A stretch of DNA of 8,436 bases from Thermoleophilia bacterium. GTDB lineage: Bacteria > Actinomycetota > Thermoleophilia > Gaiellales > SKUG01. The notes below the pieces were generated by a model that searched no databases, was not told where the DNA came from, and saw only the letters and a program-made list of their open reading frames with translations. The DNA is taken from NCBI GenBank assembly GCA_020438525.1, contig JAGQUL010000150.1:1-8436 (forward strand), in the 5' to 3' direction. Shown here piece after piece: positions 1 through 5,338 of the stretch. A program made the position numbers and the translations under genes. Within the stretch, counting starts at the first letter, position 1. Each line of letters begins with the position of its first letter.

Positions 1-48
1 TGTGATCCGGGCACCACGGTGCTGCCGCCACCGACCACCACCGTGTGA
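1..48 (+). CDS. Possible 3' end of a Pro/Thr-rich protein (partial, uncertain)
   Basis: Frame 1 from the window edge reads CDPGTTVLPPPTTTV and then stops at TGA 46-48. A Thr/Pro-rich tail is common on exported actinobacterial proteins. A 7-bp hairpin (CCGAGCC 49-55 with GGCTCGG 64-70) begins at the base after the stop, as a terminator would. Against this, the opposite strand is open from ATG 179 to the edge, and the two readings share the same third-codon positions, so base bias cannot separate them. At most one of the two is likely to be real. No function can be given from 15 residues. Confidence 0.35.
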   Translation, partial: CDPGTTVLPPPTTTV

Positions 49-179
49 CCGAGCCGACGCCCCGGCTCGGGATGGCAGCCCGGCGACATCGGCGGTGGTG
101 CAGGCAGCCGCCCACCGCTCGGCGGTGGCGGCGGCTTCGGCGCGTTGCGCGCGACCCCGTGCGGGCCATTGGTCGACAT
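1..179 (-). CDS. Possible N-terminus of a Pro-rich protein running off the left edge (partial, uncertain)
   Basis: An ATG at 179-177 opens 59 codons that remain open to the window edge. About 80% of third positions are G or C. A purine run GGGGGGA (192-186) sits six bases before the ATG and could serve as ribosome binding site. The predicted N-terminus is MSTNGPHGVARNAPKPPPPP, followed by a second Pro-rich stretch and then a Gly/Val-rich segment (VVVGGGSTVV, residues 47-56). No signal peptide or membrane segment is seen and I do not recognise a family. It competes with the rightward reading at 1-48. The stretch is so GC-rich at all codon positions that an open frame could arise by chance. Confidence 0.38.
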   Translation of the reverse strand, partial: MSTNGPHGVARNAPKPPPPPSGGRLPAPPPMSPGCHPEPGRRLGHTVVVGGGSTVVPGS

Positions 180-410
180 GCGTGGTCCCCCCGAAGGACT
201 GGTCCGCGCGTGGCCTCCCCGCCGCGCGCGCGTGTCCAATGCCTCCAGTGGAACCCGCGTTCGTCGTCCCGCCAAGTGGGATCCGACCCGCCGGCCACGA
301 CTCGGCCGCTTCTCGACCGGTTCTCAGCGGCAGGTCTCGCATGTCAGGGTCGGATTCCGACAGTGTGGTGCGAAACTTTCCGGGGGTGCGCCCAGTCCCG
401 GGTGCGCCGA
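180..410. other. Non-coding stretch with a short palindrome and a direct repeat
   Basis: I see no convincing gene here on either strand. It contains a palindrome with 6-bp arms, GTCGGA-T-TCCGAC (349-361), and a direct repeat GGGTGCGCC at 384-392 and 400-408 (16-bp period), just beyond the 3' end of the leftward gene at 411. If the leftward reading at 1-179 is correct, its promoter should lie here, but no -10 of the type seen elsewhere in the window is evident. If the rightward reading is correct, the whole of 49-410 is a convergent intergenic region. Confidence 0.4.
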
Positions 411-725
411 TCAGTCGACGGCCGGCAGCGCGCCGTGCTCGCGCGCAACCGGGATGTGCAGGTAGAAGATCGCGTCGGCCAGCTCTGCCGCTGCCTCGTC
501 GGCCAGCTGCTCCGTCGTCTTCCAGTACGTGGAATCGCCGTACTCGTGCACGCCCACGGTGTCGAACGCCCGCTCGAATCCGAGCTCCACGAGCTCGTCG
601 AGCCGCGCCTGCAGCACGCCCACCAGTCGCTCCGCCGCCTCTGCCGAGTGCGCGCGATACAGCTCGCGCTGCTGCTCGAGCGTCACCCGCATGCTGCGAG
701 CGTCCTGGTCCGGGGAAGTCGACAT
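411..725 (-). CDS. Small acidic hypothetical protein, weak MazG-like resemblance
   Basis: This encodes 104 residues, rich in Ala, Glu and Asp. It has a predicted helix with a LEQQRELYRAHSAEAAERL core near residues 16-34, then RLDELVELGFERAF (41-54), a central VHEYGDSTYWKTTEQ (59-73) and a helix EAAAELADAIFYLHIP (77-92). The ExxD in AELADAIFYL and the ExxE in DELVEL recall the metal-binding helices of MazG-type nucleotide pyrophosphohydrolases. The spacing and number of acidic residues are not a clean match, so this is only a lead. There is no signal peptide or membrane segment. ATG 725 was chosen because an in-frame TAG lies 15 bases upstream; Met12 is a possible alternative start. No clear Shine-Dalgarno is present, but TAGCGT (740-735) ends nine bases before the ATG. 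It is transcribed divergently from the surface protein at 913. Confidence 0.7.
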   Translation of the reverse strand: MSTSPDQDARSMRVTLEQQRELYRAHSAEAAERLVGVLQARLDELVELGFERAFDTVGVHEYGDSTYWKTTEQLADEAAAELADAIFYLHIPVAREHGALPAVD

Positions 726-863
726 CGTGGCGCCACGCTAGCAGCACGATCGGAAACTCCCTGCACGTGCGCTAACCCGGCCGAGGCGTGGCCGTCACCA
801 ACCCGATCGTCGCATTTCCGGCGCAAATTCAAGGAATCGGGGGCTTCACGAAACGGCCGAGCC

Positions 864-873
864 GTGGTACCAC
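864..873. promoter_or_regulatory. 10-bp perfect palindrome upstream of the surface-protein gene
   Basis: GTGGTACCAC is a perfect palindrome about 40 bases before the ATG at 913, inside the 187-bp divergent spacer between the leftward gene at 725 and the rightward group. Its position would suit an operator. A 10-bp palindrome can arise by chance and no second copy was seen, so the role is speculative. Confidence 0.2.
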
Positions 874-912
874 CGAGTCAGGACCACTCACGGACCAGGG
901 GAGCGAGCCACC

Positions 913-1518
913 ATGCGGCACGCACGAACGACCATCATCATGCTCACCTTCGCAGCGGCACTGCTGGTGCCCGCGGGCGCAGCATTCGCAGATTCCGGCT
1001 CGGGCGACACGAGCTCGGTGGTGACCGAGACGAAGCCGCCGACCGAGACCTCGTCGAAGCCGGCGACCGACACGTCGAGCAAGCCGCCGACGGACACGTC
1101 GTCGAAGCCGCCCGTCGACACGTCGGTGCCCGAGACCGAGACCCCGACCACGACCGCCCCGTCGTGCGACGACGACTCGTCGTGCGAGTCGACCACCACG
1201 CCGGTCACGCCCGAGGTTCCCACGGTCACCCCGGAGACTCCGAACGTGACCCCGGAGCAGCCCAAGGTCACGCCCACGACTCCGAACGTCGTGCCCGACT
1301 CGGCGCCGGGTGGCGGCGGCCAGCTGCCGTTCACCGGCCCGGGCGACGTGCTCCTGGCGATCGTGCTCGCACTGCTCGCGGGAACCGGCGGCATCCTGTT
1401 CCTGATGGGCGCCAGCGGTCGCGAGGCGATCGAGGGTCTCAGCAAGCGCAACATGGACTCGCCTTCCGGGTTCCACGTGGCGTATCGTGAGCTGCGCAAG
1501 CAGCAGCTCGACGACTGA
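913..1518 (+). CDS. Secreted Thr/Pro-repeat protein with LPFTG sorting motif and a long C-terminal tail
   Basis: This 201-residue protein is predicted to be exported and anchored at the cell surface. Residues 1-26 form a signal peptide (basic start, hydrophobic core LTFAAALLV, cleavage probably after AFA). Two repeat blocks follow: an 8-residue unit KPPTDTSS four times (41-72) and a 7-residue unit VTPExPx four times (98-125). Between them is SCDDDSSC with two cysteines (85, 91), which could form a disulfide. After a Gly linker comes LPFTG (138-142), matching the LPxTG sortase motif, and a membrane segment at about 146-167. The tail after it is 34 residues and ends RELRKQQLDD, whereas classic sorting signals end in a few basic residues. 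It may therefore be sortase-anchored or simply a membrane protein. The start has a good ribosome binding site (AGGGGAG, about 897-902). No sortase gene lies in the window. A 15-base gap links it to the next gene. Confidence 0.85.
   Translation: MRHARTTIIMLTFAAALLVPAGAAFADSGSGDTSSVVTETKPPTETSSKPATDTSSKPPTDTSSKPPVDTSVPETETPTTTAPSCDDDSSCESTTTPVTPEVPTVTPETPNVTPEQPKVTPTTPNVVPDSAPGGGGQLPFTGPGDVLLAIVLALLAGTGGILFLMGASGREAIEGLSKRNMDSPSGFHVAYRELRKQQLDD
1033..1128 (+). repeat. 24-bp coding tandem repeat, four copies
   Basis: Copies begin at 1033, 1057, 1081 and 1105, each starting AAGCCG and encoding KPPTETSS, KPATDTSS, KPPTDTSS and KPPVDTSV. The copies differ by a few bases. They form the first repeat block of the LPFTG surface protein, and such repeats often vary in number between strains. 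Confidence 0.85.
1204..1287 (+). repeat. 21-bp coding tandem repeat, four copies
   Basis: Copies begin at 1204, 1225, 1246 and 1267, each starting GTSACSCC and encoding VTPEVPT, VTPETPN, VTPEQPK and VTPTTPN. This is the second repeat block of the LPFTG surface protein and probably an extended wall-spanning stalk. Confidence 0.8.
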
Positions 1519-1533
1519 GGGGAACCGCGCCCA

Positions 1534-1740
1534 GTGCATTCGCGCGATCGCGACGATCGTGAACTTCCGGCAGAGCTGCTCGCAGCGCTCCGAGCCGCTC
1601 CAGATGCGGCCGAGCGGTTCGAGCAGCTGTCGCCGTCCCACCGCCGGGAGTACGTGCGGTGGATCGCCGAAGCACGTCGTCACGACAGTCGCGAGCGCCG
1701 CGCGGCGCAGACCGTGATGCGCCTCCTGGAGCGCCGCTGA
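1534..1740 (+). CDS. YdeI/OmpD-associated (OmdA-like) small protein
   Basis: A GTG start gives 68 residues. AGGGG (1518-1522) lies 11 bases before it and overlaps the stop codon of the preceding gene, so the two are probably co-transcribed. The protein is almost all helical and very rich in Arg, Glu and Ala. The segment LSPSHRREYVRWIAEARRHDSRERR, read across residues 32-56, has the pattern of the YdeI/OmpD-associated domain (PF13376: a helix with S-x-x-x-R-R-x-Y-x-x-W-I, then a basic helix). That domain is often found at the C-terminus of longer proteins linked to bacteriocin protection. Its biochemical role is not established. Here the domain stands almost alone. No signal peptide or membrane segment is present, so it should be cytoplasmic. 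Confidence 0.78.
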   Translation: MHSRDRDDRELPAELLAALRAAPDAAERFEQLSPSHRREYVRWIAEARRHDSRERRAAQTVMRLLERR

Positions 1741-1745
1741 TCGGG

Positions 1746-1751
1746 TAGGAT
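1746..1751 (+). promoter_or_regulatory. -10-like hexamer TAGGAT for a leaderless metallopeptidase transcript
   Basis: TAGGAT ends eight bases before ATG 1760, so transcription would begin at or very near the start codon. The same hexamer, seven bases from its ATG, precedes ccmE. No convincing -35 is visible. AGGA within the hexamer could alternatively act as a Shine-Dalgarno. Confidence 0.5.
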
Positions 1752-1759
1752 ACGCGGCA

Positions 1760-2656
1760 ATGGCTGCCGCCCGTTCCACTCGCTCCACGACCTCCGACGA
1801 GGTCGAAGAACGGCTCGTCGCGCTCGACCATCCGGTGCTTGAATCGGTGCAGGTCCGGATCCGGCGAAACCGTCGTTCACGCCACGTCCGCCTGCACGTC
1901 GACGAGCAGGGGCAGGTCAGCGCATCCGTTCCCGCGCGCTTCGCCGCGCGGCGCCTCGATCCGATCGTGCAGGAGCGCGCCGACTGGCTCCACGACGTGC
2001 TCGTGAAGATGGAGCTGAAGGCGCGCGACACCGTGGTCGACCTGGAACGAGGCGAGCCGGTTCGCTGGCTCGGCCGGTGGATCAACACGCGGCTCGAGCG
2101 CACCGGTGGTCGTCGGGCAACGGTGCAGTACGACGACGACCAGGACGTGCTCAACCTGCGCGTTCCGCATGGTGCCGATCCGCACGAGGCGCTCGTTGCG
2201 TGGTATCGCCGCGAGGCGCGTGGCGTGTTCGAGCAGAAGGTCGAGGCGTGGGCGGCGCTGTTCGGACTGCAGGCCGGCAAGGTGAGCATCCGCAACCAGC
2301 GCACGCGCTGGGGATCGTGCACCTACGAAGGCGATCTCTCGTTCAACTGGCGGCTCGTGCTCGCGCCCGAGTGGGTGCTCGACTCGATCGTCGTGCACGA
2401 GCTGTGCCACATCGACGAGCTCAACCACTCCGACCGTTTCTGGGCGCTGCTCGACGAGCGGTACCCGCGCCACGAGGAAGCGAGCGAGTGGCTGCGCGAG
2501 CATGGCGCCGCGCTGCGGGTCACGGCCCCGGCCGCAGCACGGCTGTGGGTGCGCGGCAGCGAGCCGGTCACGGCGCAGACGGGCAGCGTGCGCGCTCGCC
2601 CCGCCCGCAGCCGACGCGGCTCCGTCGACGACGACCAGATACCGCTGTTCGGCTGA
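1760..2656 (+). CDS. YgjP/DUF45-type zinc metallopeptidase with a C-terminal QIPLF motif
   Basis: This 298-residue protein belongs to the YgjP-like metallopeptidase family (PF01863). The family signature RTRWGSC lies at 181-187. The zinc-binding motif HELCH is at 213-217, with Glu214 as likely catalytic base, and NHSDRFW (222-228) supplies the third ligand His223. An N-terminal beta-rich region begins around VRIRRNRRSRHVRLHV (32-47). It is longer than E. coli YgjP (about 170 residues), through an N-terminal extension and a basic, low-complexity tail (about 265-298) ending DDDQIPLFG. QIPLF (293-297) resembles the bacterial sliding-clamp binding pentamer QL[S/D]LF. No signal peptide or membrane segment is seen, so it is probably cytoplasmic. 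The family is related to the WLM and SprT proteases that act on DNA-protein crosslinks; the substrate here is unknown. The gene follows the OmdA-like gene by 19 bases but also has its own possible promoter. Confidence 0.9.
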   Translation: MAAARSTRSTTSDEVEERLVALDHPVLESVQVRIRRNRRSRHVRLHVDEQGQVSASVPARFAARRLDPIVQERADWLHDVLVKMELKARDTVVDLERGEPVRWLGRWINTRLERTGGRRATVQYDDDQDVLNLRVPHGADPHEALVAWYRREARGVFEQKVEAWAALFGLQAGKVSIRNQRTRWGSCTYEGDLSFNWRLVLAPEWVLDSIVVHELCHIDELNHSDRFWALLDERYPRHEEASEWLREHGAALRVTAPAAARLWVRGSEPVTAQTGSVRARPARSRRGSVDDDQIPLFG

Positions 2657-2663
2657 GCCGAAC
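2647..2663. terminator. Symmetric hairpin spanning a stop codon between convergent genes
   Basis: GTTCGGCT-G-AGCCGAAC is a perfect inverted repeat with 8-bp arms, or in RNA a 7-bp stem with TGA as the loop. That loop is the metallopeptidase stop codon. The leftward methyltransferase ends only 22 bases further on, so the hairpin could stop transcription from both sides. There is no T-tract, as is common in actinobacteria. Confidence 0.5.
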
Positions 2664-2678
2664 CCGTTGCCCTGCGCG

Positions 2679-3329
2679 TCAGCGCGCGTGGCGCACGACG
2701 AGCACGTGCGCAGGGCCCTCGGTGGAGGGCCTGCACACACCGCCCGCGGTCTCGAACTCGCCCGCGACCTCGTCGAGCGGTCGCGACACCGGCGTGGTGC
2801 CGCCCCTGGAGTACACGACGAGCAGCCGCCCCTTGCGGTGCAGCACGCGCAGCAGCTCTGCCGCGTCGAGCAGCCCGTCGAGCACCGTGACCAGGTCGAA
2901 CTCGCCATCCTCATACGGCAGGTGGTGCACCGACGCGACGGTGAAGGTCACGCTCGGCGCGAGCTCACCCGCGGCGTCGACCATCCTCGGCGAGATGTCG
3001 CACGCATCGAGGCGCAGCTGCGGCCAGCGATCGAGCAGGAACCGGCAGGCCAGCCCGGTGCCGCACGCCACGTCGAGCGCGCGTCGCGGACGAAAGCCAC
3101 TCGGGAGCAGCGCGAGCGCGGAGTCGAAGCCCTCGCGATAGGTCGGGTCGCGGCGGATCCGCTCCCAGTCCGGCGCGAGCGCATCGAACATCGTGCGCAT
3201 GCCGAGCTCGGCGATCGGCCGAACCACCGGCACGTTCGACGCGCGCATCAGGACGTTCACGCCCGCGCGGCGCGTGCTCGCGATCGCGCGCGTGCGCGCA
3301 CGCGCGAGGGGGCGCGGCAGCTTCGGCAT
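2679..3329 (-). CDS. Class I SAM-dependent methyltransferase
   Basis: This 216-residue protein has the Rossmann-like methyltransferase fold. Motif I is LDVACGTGLACRFL (85-98), the acidic residue after strand 2 is in DACDISPRMV (108-117), and VHHLPYEDGEFDLVTVLDGL (134-153) covers motifs II and III. A late strand GRLLVVYS (167-174) follows. It resembles the UbiE/Methyltransf_11 group, but the substrate cannot be predicted. The N-terminal 45 residues are basic and Arg-rich without a domain. The start at 3329 is two bases after the stop of the peroxiredoxin gene; Met28 or Met44 could be the true start, since the fold begins near residue 48. The pairing with the peroxiredoxin suggests one transcript. 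The C-terminal part is short, so the substrate-binding region may be reduced. Confidence 0.88.
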   Translation of the reverse strand: MPKLPRPLARARTRAIASTRRAGVNVLMRASNVPVVRPIAELGMRTMFDALAPDWERIRRDPTYREGFDSALALLPSGFRPRRALDVACGTGLACRFLLDRWPQLRLDACDISPRMVDAAGELAPSVTFTVASVHHLPYEDGEFDLVTVLDGLLDAAELLRVLHRKGRLLVVYSRGGTTPVSRPLDEVAGEFETAGGVCRPSTEGPAHVLVVRHAR

Positions 3330-3331
3330 CC

Positions 3332-3820
3332 TCAGAGGCCGAGCTCGCCGCGCAGCCAGTCGACGTGCTCGCCGGGCTTGACCTTGCGCTTCACGGCCTG
3401 GACCGTGCCGTCGGCCGCGAGGATCACCGTCGAGCGCTCGATGCCCCAGTACTTCTTGCCGTACATCGACTTCTCGACCCAGAGTCCGAACGCGTCGGCG
3501 AGCTTGTGGTCCTCGTCGACGAGCAGGTGGAACGGCAGGTCGTGCTTCGTGCGGAACTTCTGGTGGCTGGCTGCATCGTCGGGGCTCACGCCGTACACGA
3601 GCAGGTCGTCGACCGCGTCGAACTCGCTCCAGGAGTCGCGCAGGGCGCAGGCCTGGGTCGTGCAGCCGGGCGTGTCGTCCTTCGGATAGAAGTAGAGCAC
3701 GACGCGCGTGCCGGTCAGGCCGCGCAGCGCGACGGGCGTGCCCTGGTCGTCGAGCAGGGTGAGGTCGGGCGCAGGGGCGCCGGCTTCGATCGGAGTGGTG
3801 GAAGCAGCGGAGTTCGTCAT
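3332..3820 (-). CDS. bcp: Peroxiredoxin, Bcp/PrxQ subfamily
   Basis: This is a 162-residue thiol peroxidase that reduces hydrogen peroxide and organic hydroperoxides in the cytoplasm, probably recycled by thioredoxin. The active site is FYPKDDTPGCTTQACALRD (44-62). Cys53 is the peroxidatic cysteine, with Thr50 in the TPGC motif and Arg129 (IERST) completing the site. Cys58, five residues after Cys53, is the resolving cysteine of the atypical 2-Cys PrxQ type. The length matches the family (about 150-165). ATG 3820 was chosen because TAGGCT ends seven bases upstream and homology begins soon after. The frame continues open upstream, but that part is antisense-like sequence inside the next gene. 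It is followed after two bases by the methyltransferase gene. Confidence 0.95.
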   Translation of the reverse strand: MTNSAASTTPIEAGAPAPDLTLLDDQGTPVALRGLTGTRVVLYFYPKDDTPGCTTQACALRDSWSEFDAVDDLLVYGVSPDDAASHQKFRTKHDLPFHLLVDEDHKLADAFGLWVEKSMYGKKYWGIERSTVILAADGTVQAVKRKVKPGEHVDWLRGELGL

Positions 3821-3827
3821 GCGCGGG

Positions 3828-3833
3828 AGCCTA
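3828..3833 (-). promoter_or_regulatory. -10-like hexamer TAGGCT for a leaderless bcp transcript
   Basis: Read on the minus strand, TAGGCT is followed by CCCGCGC and then ATG 3820. The spacing (seven bases) matches that at ccmE and nearly that at the metallopeptidase gene. It lies in the 49-base gap after the preceding leftward gene, so bcp probably has its own promoter. Confidence 0.5.
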
Positions 3834-3869
3834 TCGCGAGCGACGAGGTGCGTCGCGCCGACGCGCGGC

Positions 3870-4364
3870 TCAGTGCGGGGTGGCGGCGAGCACGTCGCGT
3901 GCGGCGTCGACGATCGGGGCGAGCGTCGGGTCGACGAACAGGTCGTCGAGGCTCGTGCGCAGGCCGACGGTCCAGGTTCCGTCGTGGTCCTGGAACGGGC
4001 GCAGGTGGTCGATGCCCTCGGGGCGCGCGGGGAACGAGACGTGGATCGTGGCGTACGACTGCGCCGGGTCACGCTGGTCGTACGGCTGTGCGTGGGTGAG
4101 GTCGAGCCCGGCGATCGCGTCGCGCAGGGCGCCGGTGGCAGTGGCCAGCTGCGGGGTGGCGTTCGCCGCAGCGGTCGAGTGCCAGTCGCCCGGCTGTGCC
4201 GGCTGCGCGTACGGGCCGTCCCAGAGCGGGTCGTAGGTGCCGTGCGAGGCATCGACCGGTGCGGAGGCGGGGGCCAGGTCGAGCGCGACGTGGTCGGCGA
4301 CGGTCCGGTTCCAGTCGAGCTTCGTCGACATGTGGATGTTCACGGAGCTGGGGGAGACGTTCAT
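3870..4364 (-). CDS. Unrecognised 164-residue protein coupled to ctaA
   Basis: I do not recognise this family. The predicted protein is soluble, mildly acidic and rich in Ala, Asp and His, with no signal peptide or membrane segment. Visible blocks are KLDWNRTVADHVALDL (15-30), YDPLWDGPYAQPAQPGDWHS (44-63), a helix LATATGALRDAIAGLDL (73-89), SYATIHVSFPARPEGIDHLR (103-122) and a C-terminal helix. Its ATG (4364-4362) overlaps the ctaA stop codon (4363-4361) as ATGA, which usually means translational coupling. An alternative start, Met12 (4331), would give a more ordinary MSTKLDW beginning. GC-rich third positions support real coding. Being coupled to haem A synthase suggests a role in haem or oxidase assembly, but that rests on position only. 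Confidence 0.75.
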   Translation of the reverse strand: MNVSPSSVNIHMSTKLDWNRTVADHVALDLAPASAPVDASHGTYDPLWDGPYAQPAQPGDWHSTAAANATPQLATATGALRDAIAGLDLTHAQPYDQRDPAQSYATIHVSFPARPEGIDHLRPFQDHDGTWTVGLRTSLDDLFVDPTLAPIVDAARDVLAATPH

Positions 4365-5338
4365 GAGACGGCATCGTACGCGCGCACGGGGGCGCGTGGC
4401 GATACCGGAGCGGGCGATGTGGCCGCAACGGGAAACACGGCGTCCGCAGCGATCCGTGCGGCGACGGCCCAGAGCAGGGCTGCGTTCGCGACGTGTGCCA
4501 GGACGACCTGCCAGGGCAGGCCGTTGCGGTACTGGATCTCGCCGAGCGCGATCTGCACCACCACGAGCGCTGCGAGCAGCCCGAGGTCGCGCAGCACCGT
4601 GCCGCGCAGGGCGCGGTGGTCGCGGCTGCGCAGCCACGTGAGCAGCAGGGCGAGGACGAGGAACGCGTAGGCGCCGCGCGCGTGGAACGTCACGGCGGTG
4701 TTGAAGATCCCGAACCGGTCGACGTGCTGACCGGTGCCGGAGGCGCCCGAGTGCGGGCCGGAGGCAGTGGTGAGCACGCCGGCGACGATCACGGCGAGCA
4801 GCGAGAGCAGCATCACGCCGGCGGCGAGCAGGCGCAGGGGTGCGTGGCGTGCAACGCGGATCCGGGTGGGGCTGCCGGCGGCATGGTGGGCGACCGTGGC
4901 CGCGACCAGCAGCAGCACGCTGAGCAGGAAGTGCACGGCCACGACCTCGGGGGGCAGCTCGAGGATCACGGTGAACGCGCCGACCACGGCCTGGCCGAGG
5001 ATGCCGAGCACGACGAGCGACGACGCGATGCGCAGGTCTCGGCGCGGGCGGGCTCCGACCGGGCGGGCGAGGCGCCAGCAGACCCAGAGCGCGATCGCGG
5101 CGGCGAGCAGGGTCGGGGTGGCGGTCATCCGGTTGAGGAACTCGACCATCGGGTGGAGCGAGAGCTCAGGCACGGGGCGCGTGGTGGTGCAGGTCGGCCA
5201 GTTCGGGCAGCCGAGCCCGGATCCCGTGAGGCGGACCGTTGCGCCGGTCACCACGATGAACCACTGGAAGAACAGCGCCACGGCCGTGGCACGGCGGGCG
5301 GTCTGGAGCGAGTAGGGGCCGAGGAGCAGGGAGCGCAT
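4361..5338 (-). CDS. ctaA: Haem A synthase, CtaA/COX15 family
   Basis: This 325-residue membrane protein converts haem O to haem A for aa3-type cytochrome oxidase. It has about eight hydrophobic segments in two four-helix halves. The family motif VTGATVRLTGSGLGCPNWPTC spans 30-50 and includes the extracellular cysteine pair (44, 50). The first ligand motif is E66-FL-N69-R70; Bacillus subtilis CtaA has His at the Asn position, but as I recall Asn is usual in actinobacterial proteins. The other haem-ligand histidines are present: H136 (VAVHFLLS), H219 (TFHARG) and H282 (LAHVANAALL). The C-terminal 25 residues are Ala/Pro-rich. It is the first gene of a leftward pair with the unrecognised protein. 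TACCAT (5354-5349) lies ten bases before the ATG and could be its -10. Oxidase subunit genes are not in the window. Confidence 0.95.
   Translation of the reverse strand: MRSLLLGPYSLQTARRATAVALFFQWFIVVTGATVRLTGSGLGCPNWPTCTTTRPVPELSLHPMVEFLNRMTATPTLLAAAIALWVCWRLARPVGARPRRDLRIASSLVVLGILGQAVVGAFTVILELPPEVVAVHFLLSVLLLVAATVAHHAAGSPTRIRVARHAPLRLLAAGVMLLSLLAVIVAGVLTTASGPHSGASGTGQHVDRFGIFNTAVTFHARGAYAFLVLALLLTWLRSRDHRALRGTVLRDLGLLAALVVVQIALGEIQYRNGLPWQVVLAHVANAALLWAVAARIAADAVFPVAATSPAPVSPRAPVRAYDAVS

Noticed and set aside
49..70. CCGAGCC/GGCTCGG hairpin as a firm terminator.
   Set aside because: It is only meaningful if the rightward reading at 1-48 is real. It could equally be coding sequence of the leftward reading, so it is not listed as a separate feature.
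1033..1287. Tandem repeats considered as a CRISPR-like array.
   Set aside because: The units are adjacent without spacers, in frame and coding.
45..1490. A 481-codon rightward open frame over the left third of the window.
   Set aside because: It has an Arg/His-rich shadow composition with no domain, and it overlaps the signal-peptide and LPFTG gene in another frame and the leftward gene at 411-725.
829..2322. A 497-codon leftward open frame antisense to the LPFTG, OmdA-like and metallopeptidase genes.
   Set aside because: It is Arg/Ser-rich, crosses three well-supported genes and arises because GC-rich third positions keep the opposite strand open.
2502..3689. A 395-codon rightward frame, and a second at 4493-5449, antisense to the methyltransferase/bcp genes and to ctaA.
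   Set aside because: The opposite strands encode proteins with clear catalytic motifs, while these frames show only Arg/Gln/His-rich mirror sequence.
3821..4252. Upstream extension of the peroxiredoxin frame to 4252.
   Set aside because: The added part is Arg/Thr/Ser-rich shadow sequence inside the neighbouring gene. ATG 3820 has a promoter-like element and matches the family length.
5136..5150. CtaA with Asn69 instead of His in the first ligand motif, considered as a broken enzyme.
   Set aside because: All other ligand histidines and the Cys pair are intact, and from memory Asn here is usual in actinobacterial CtaA, so it is a lineage form rather than a defect.
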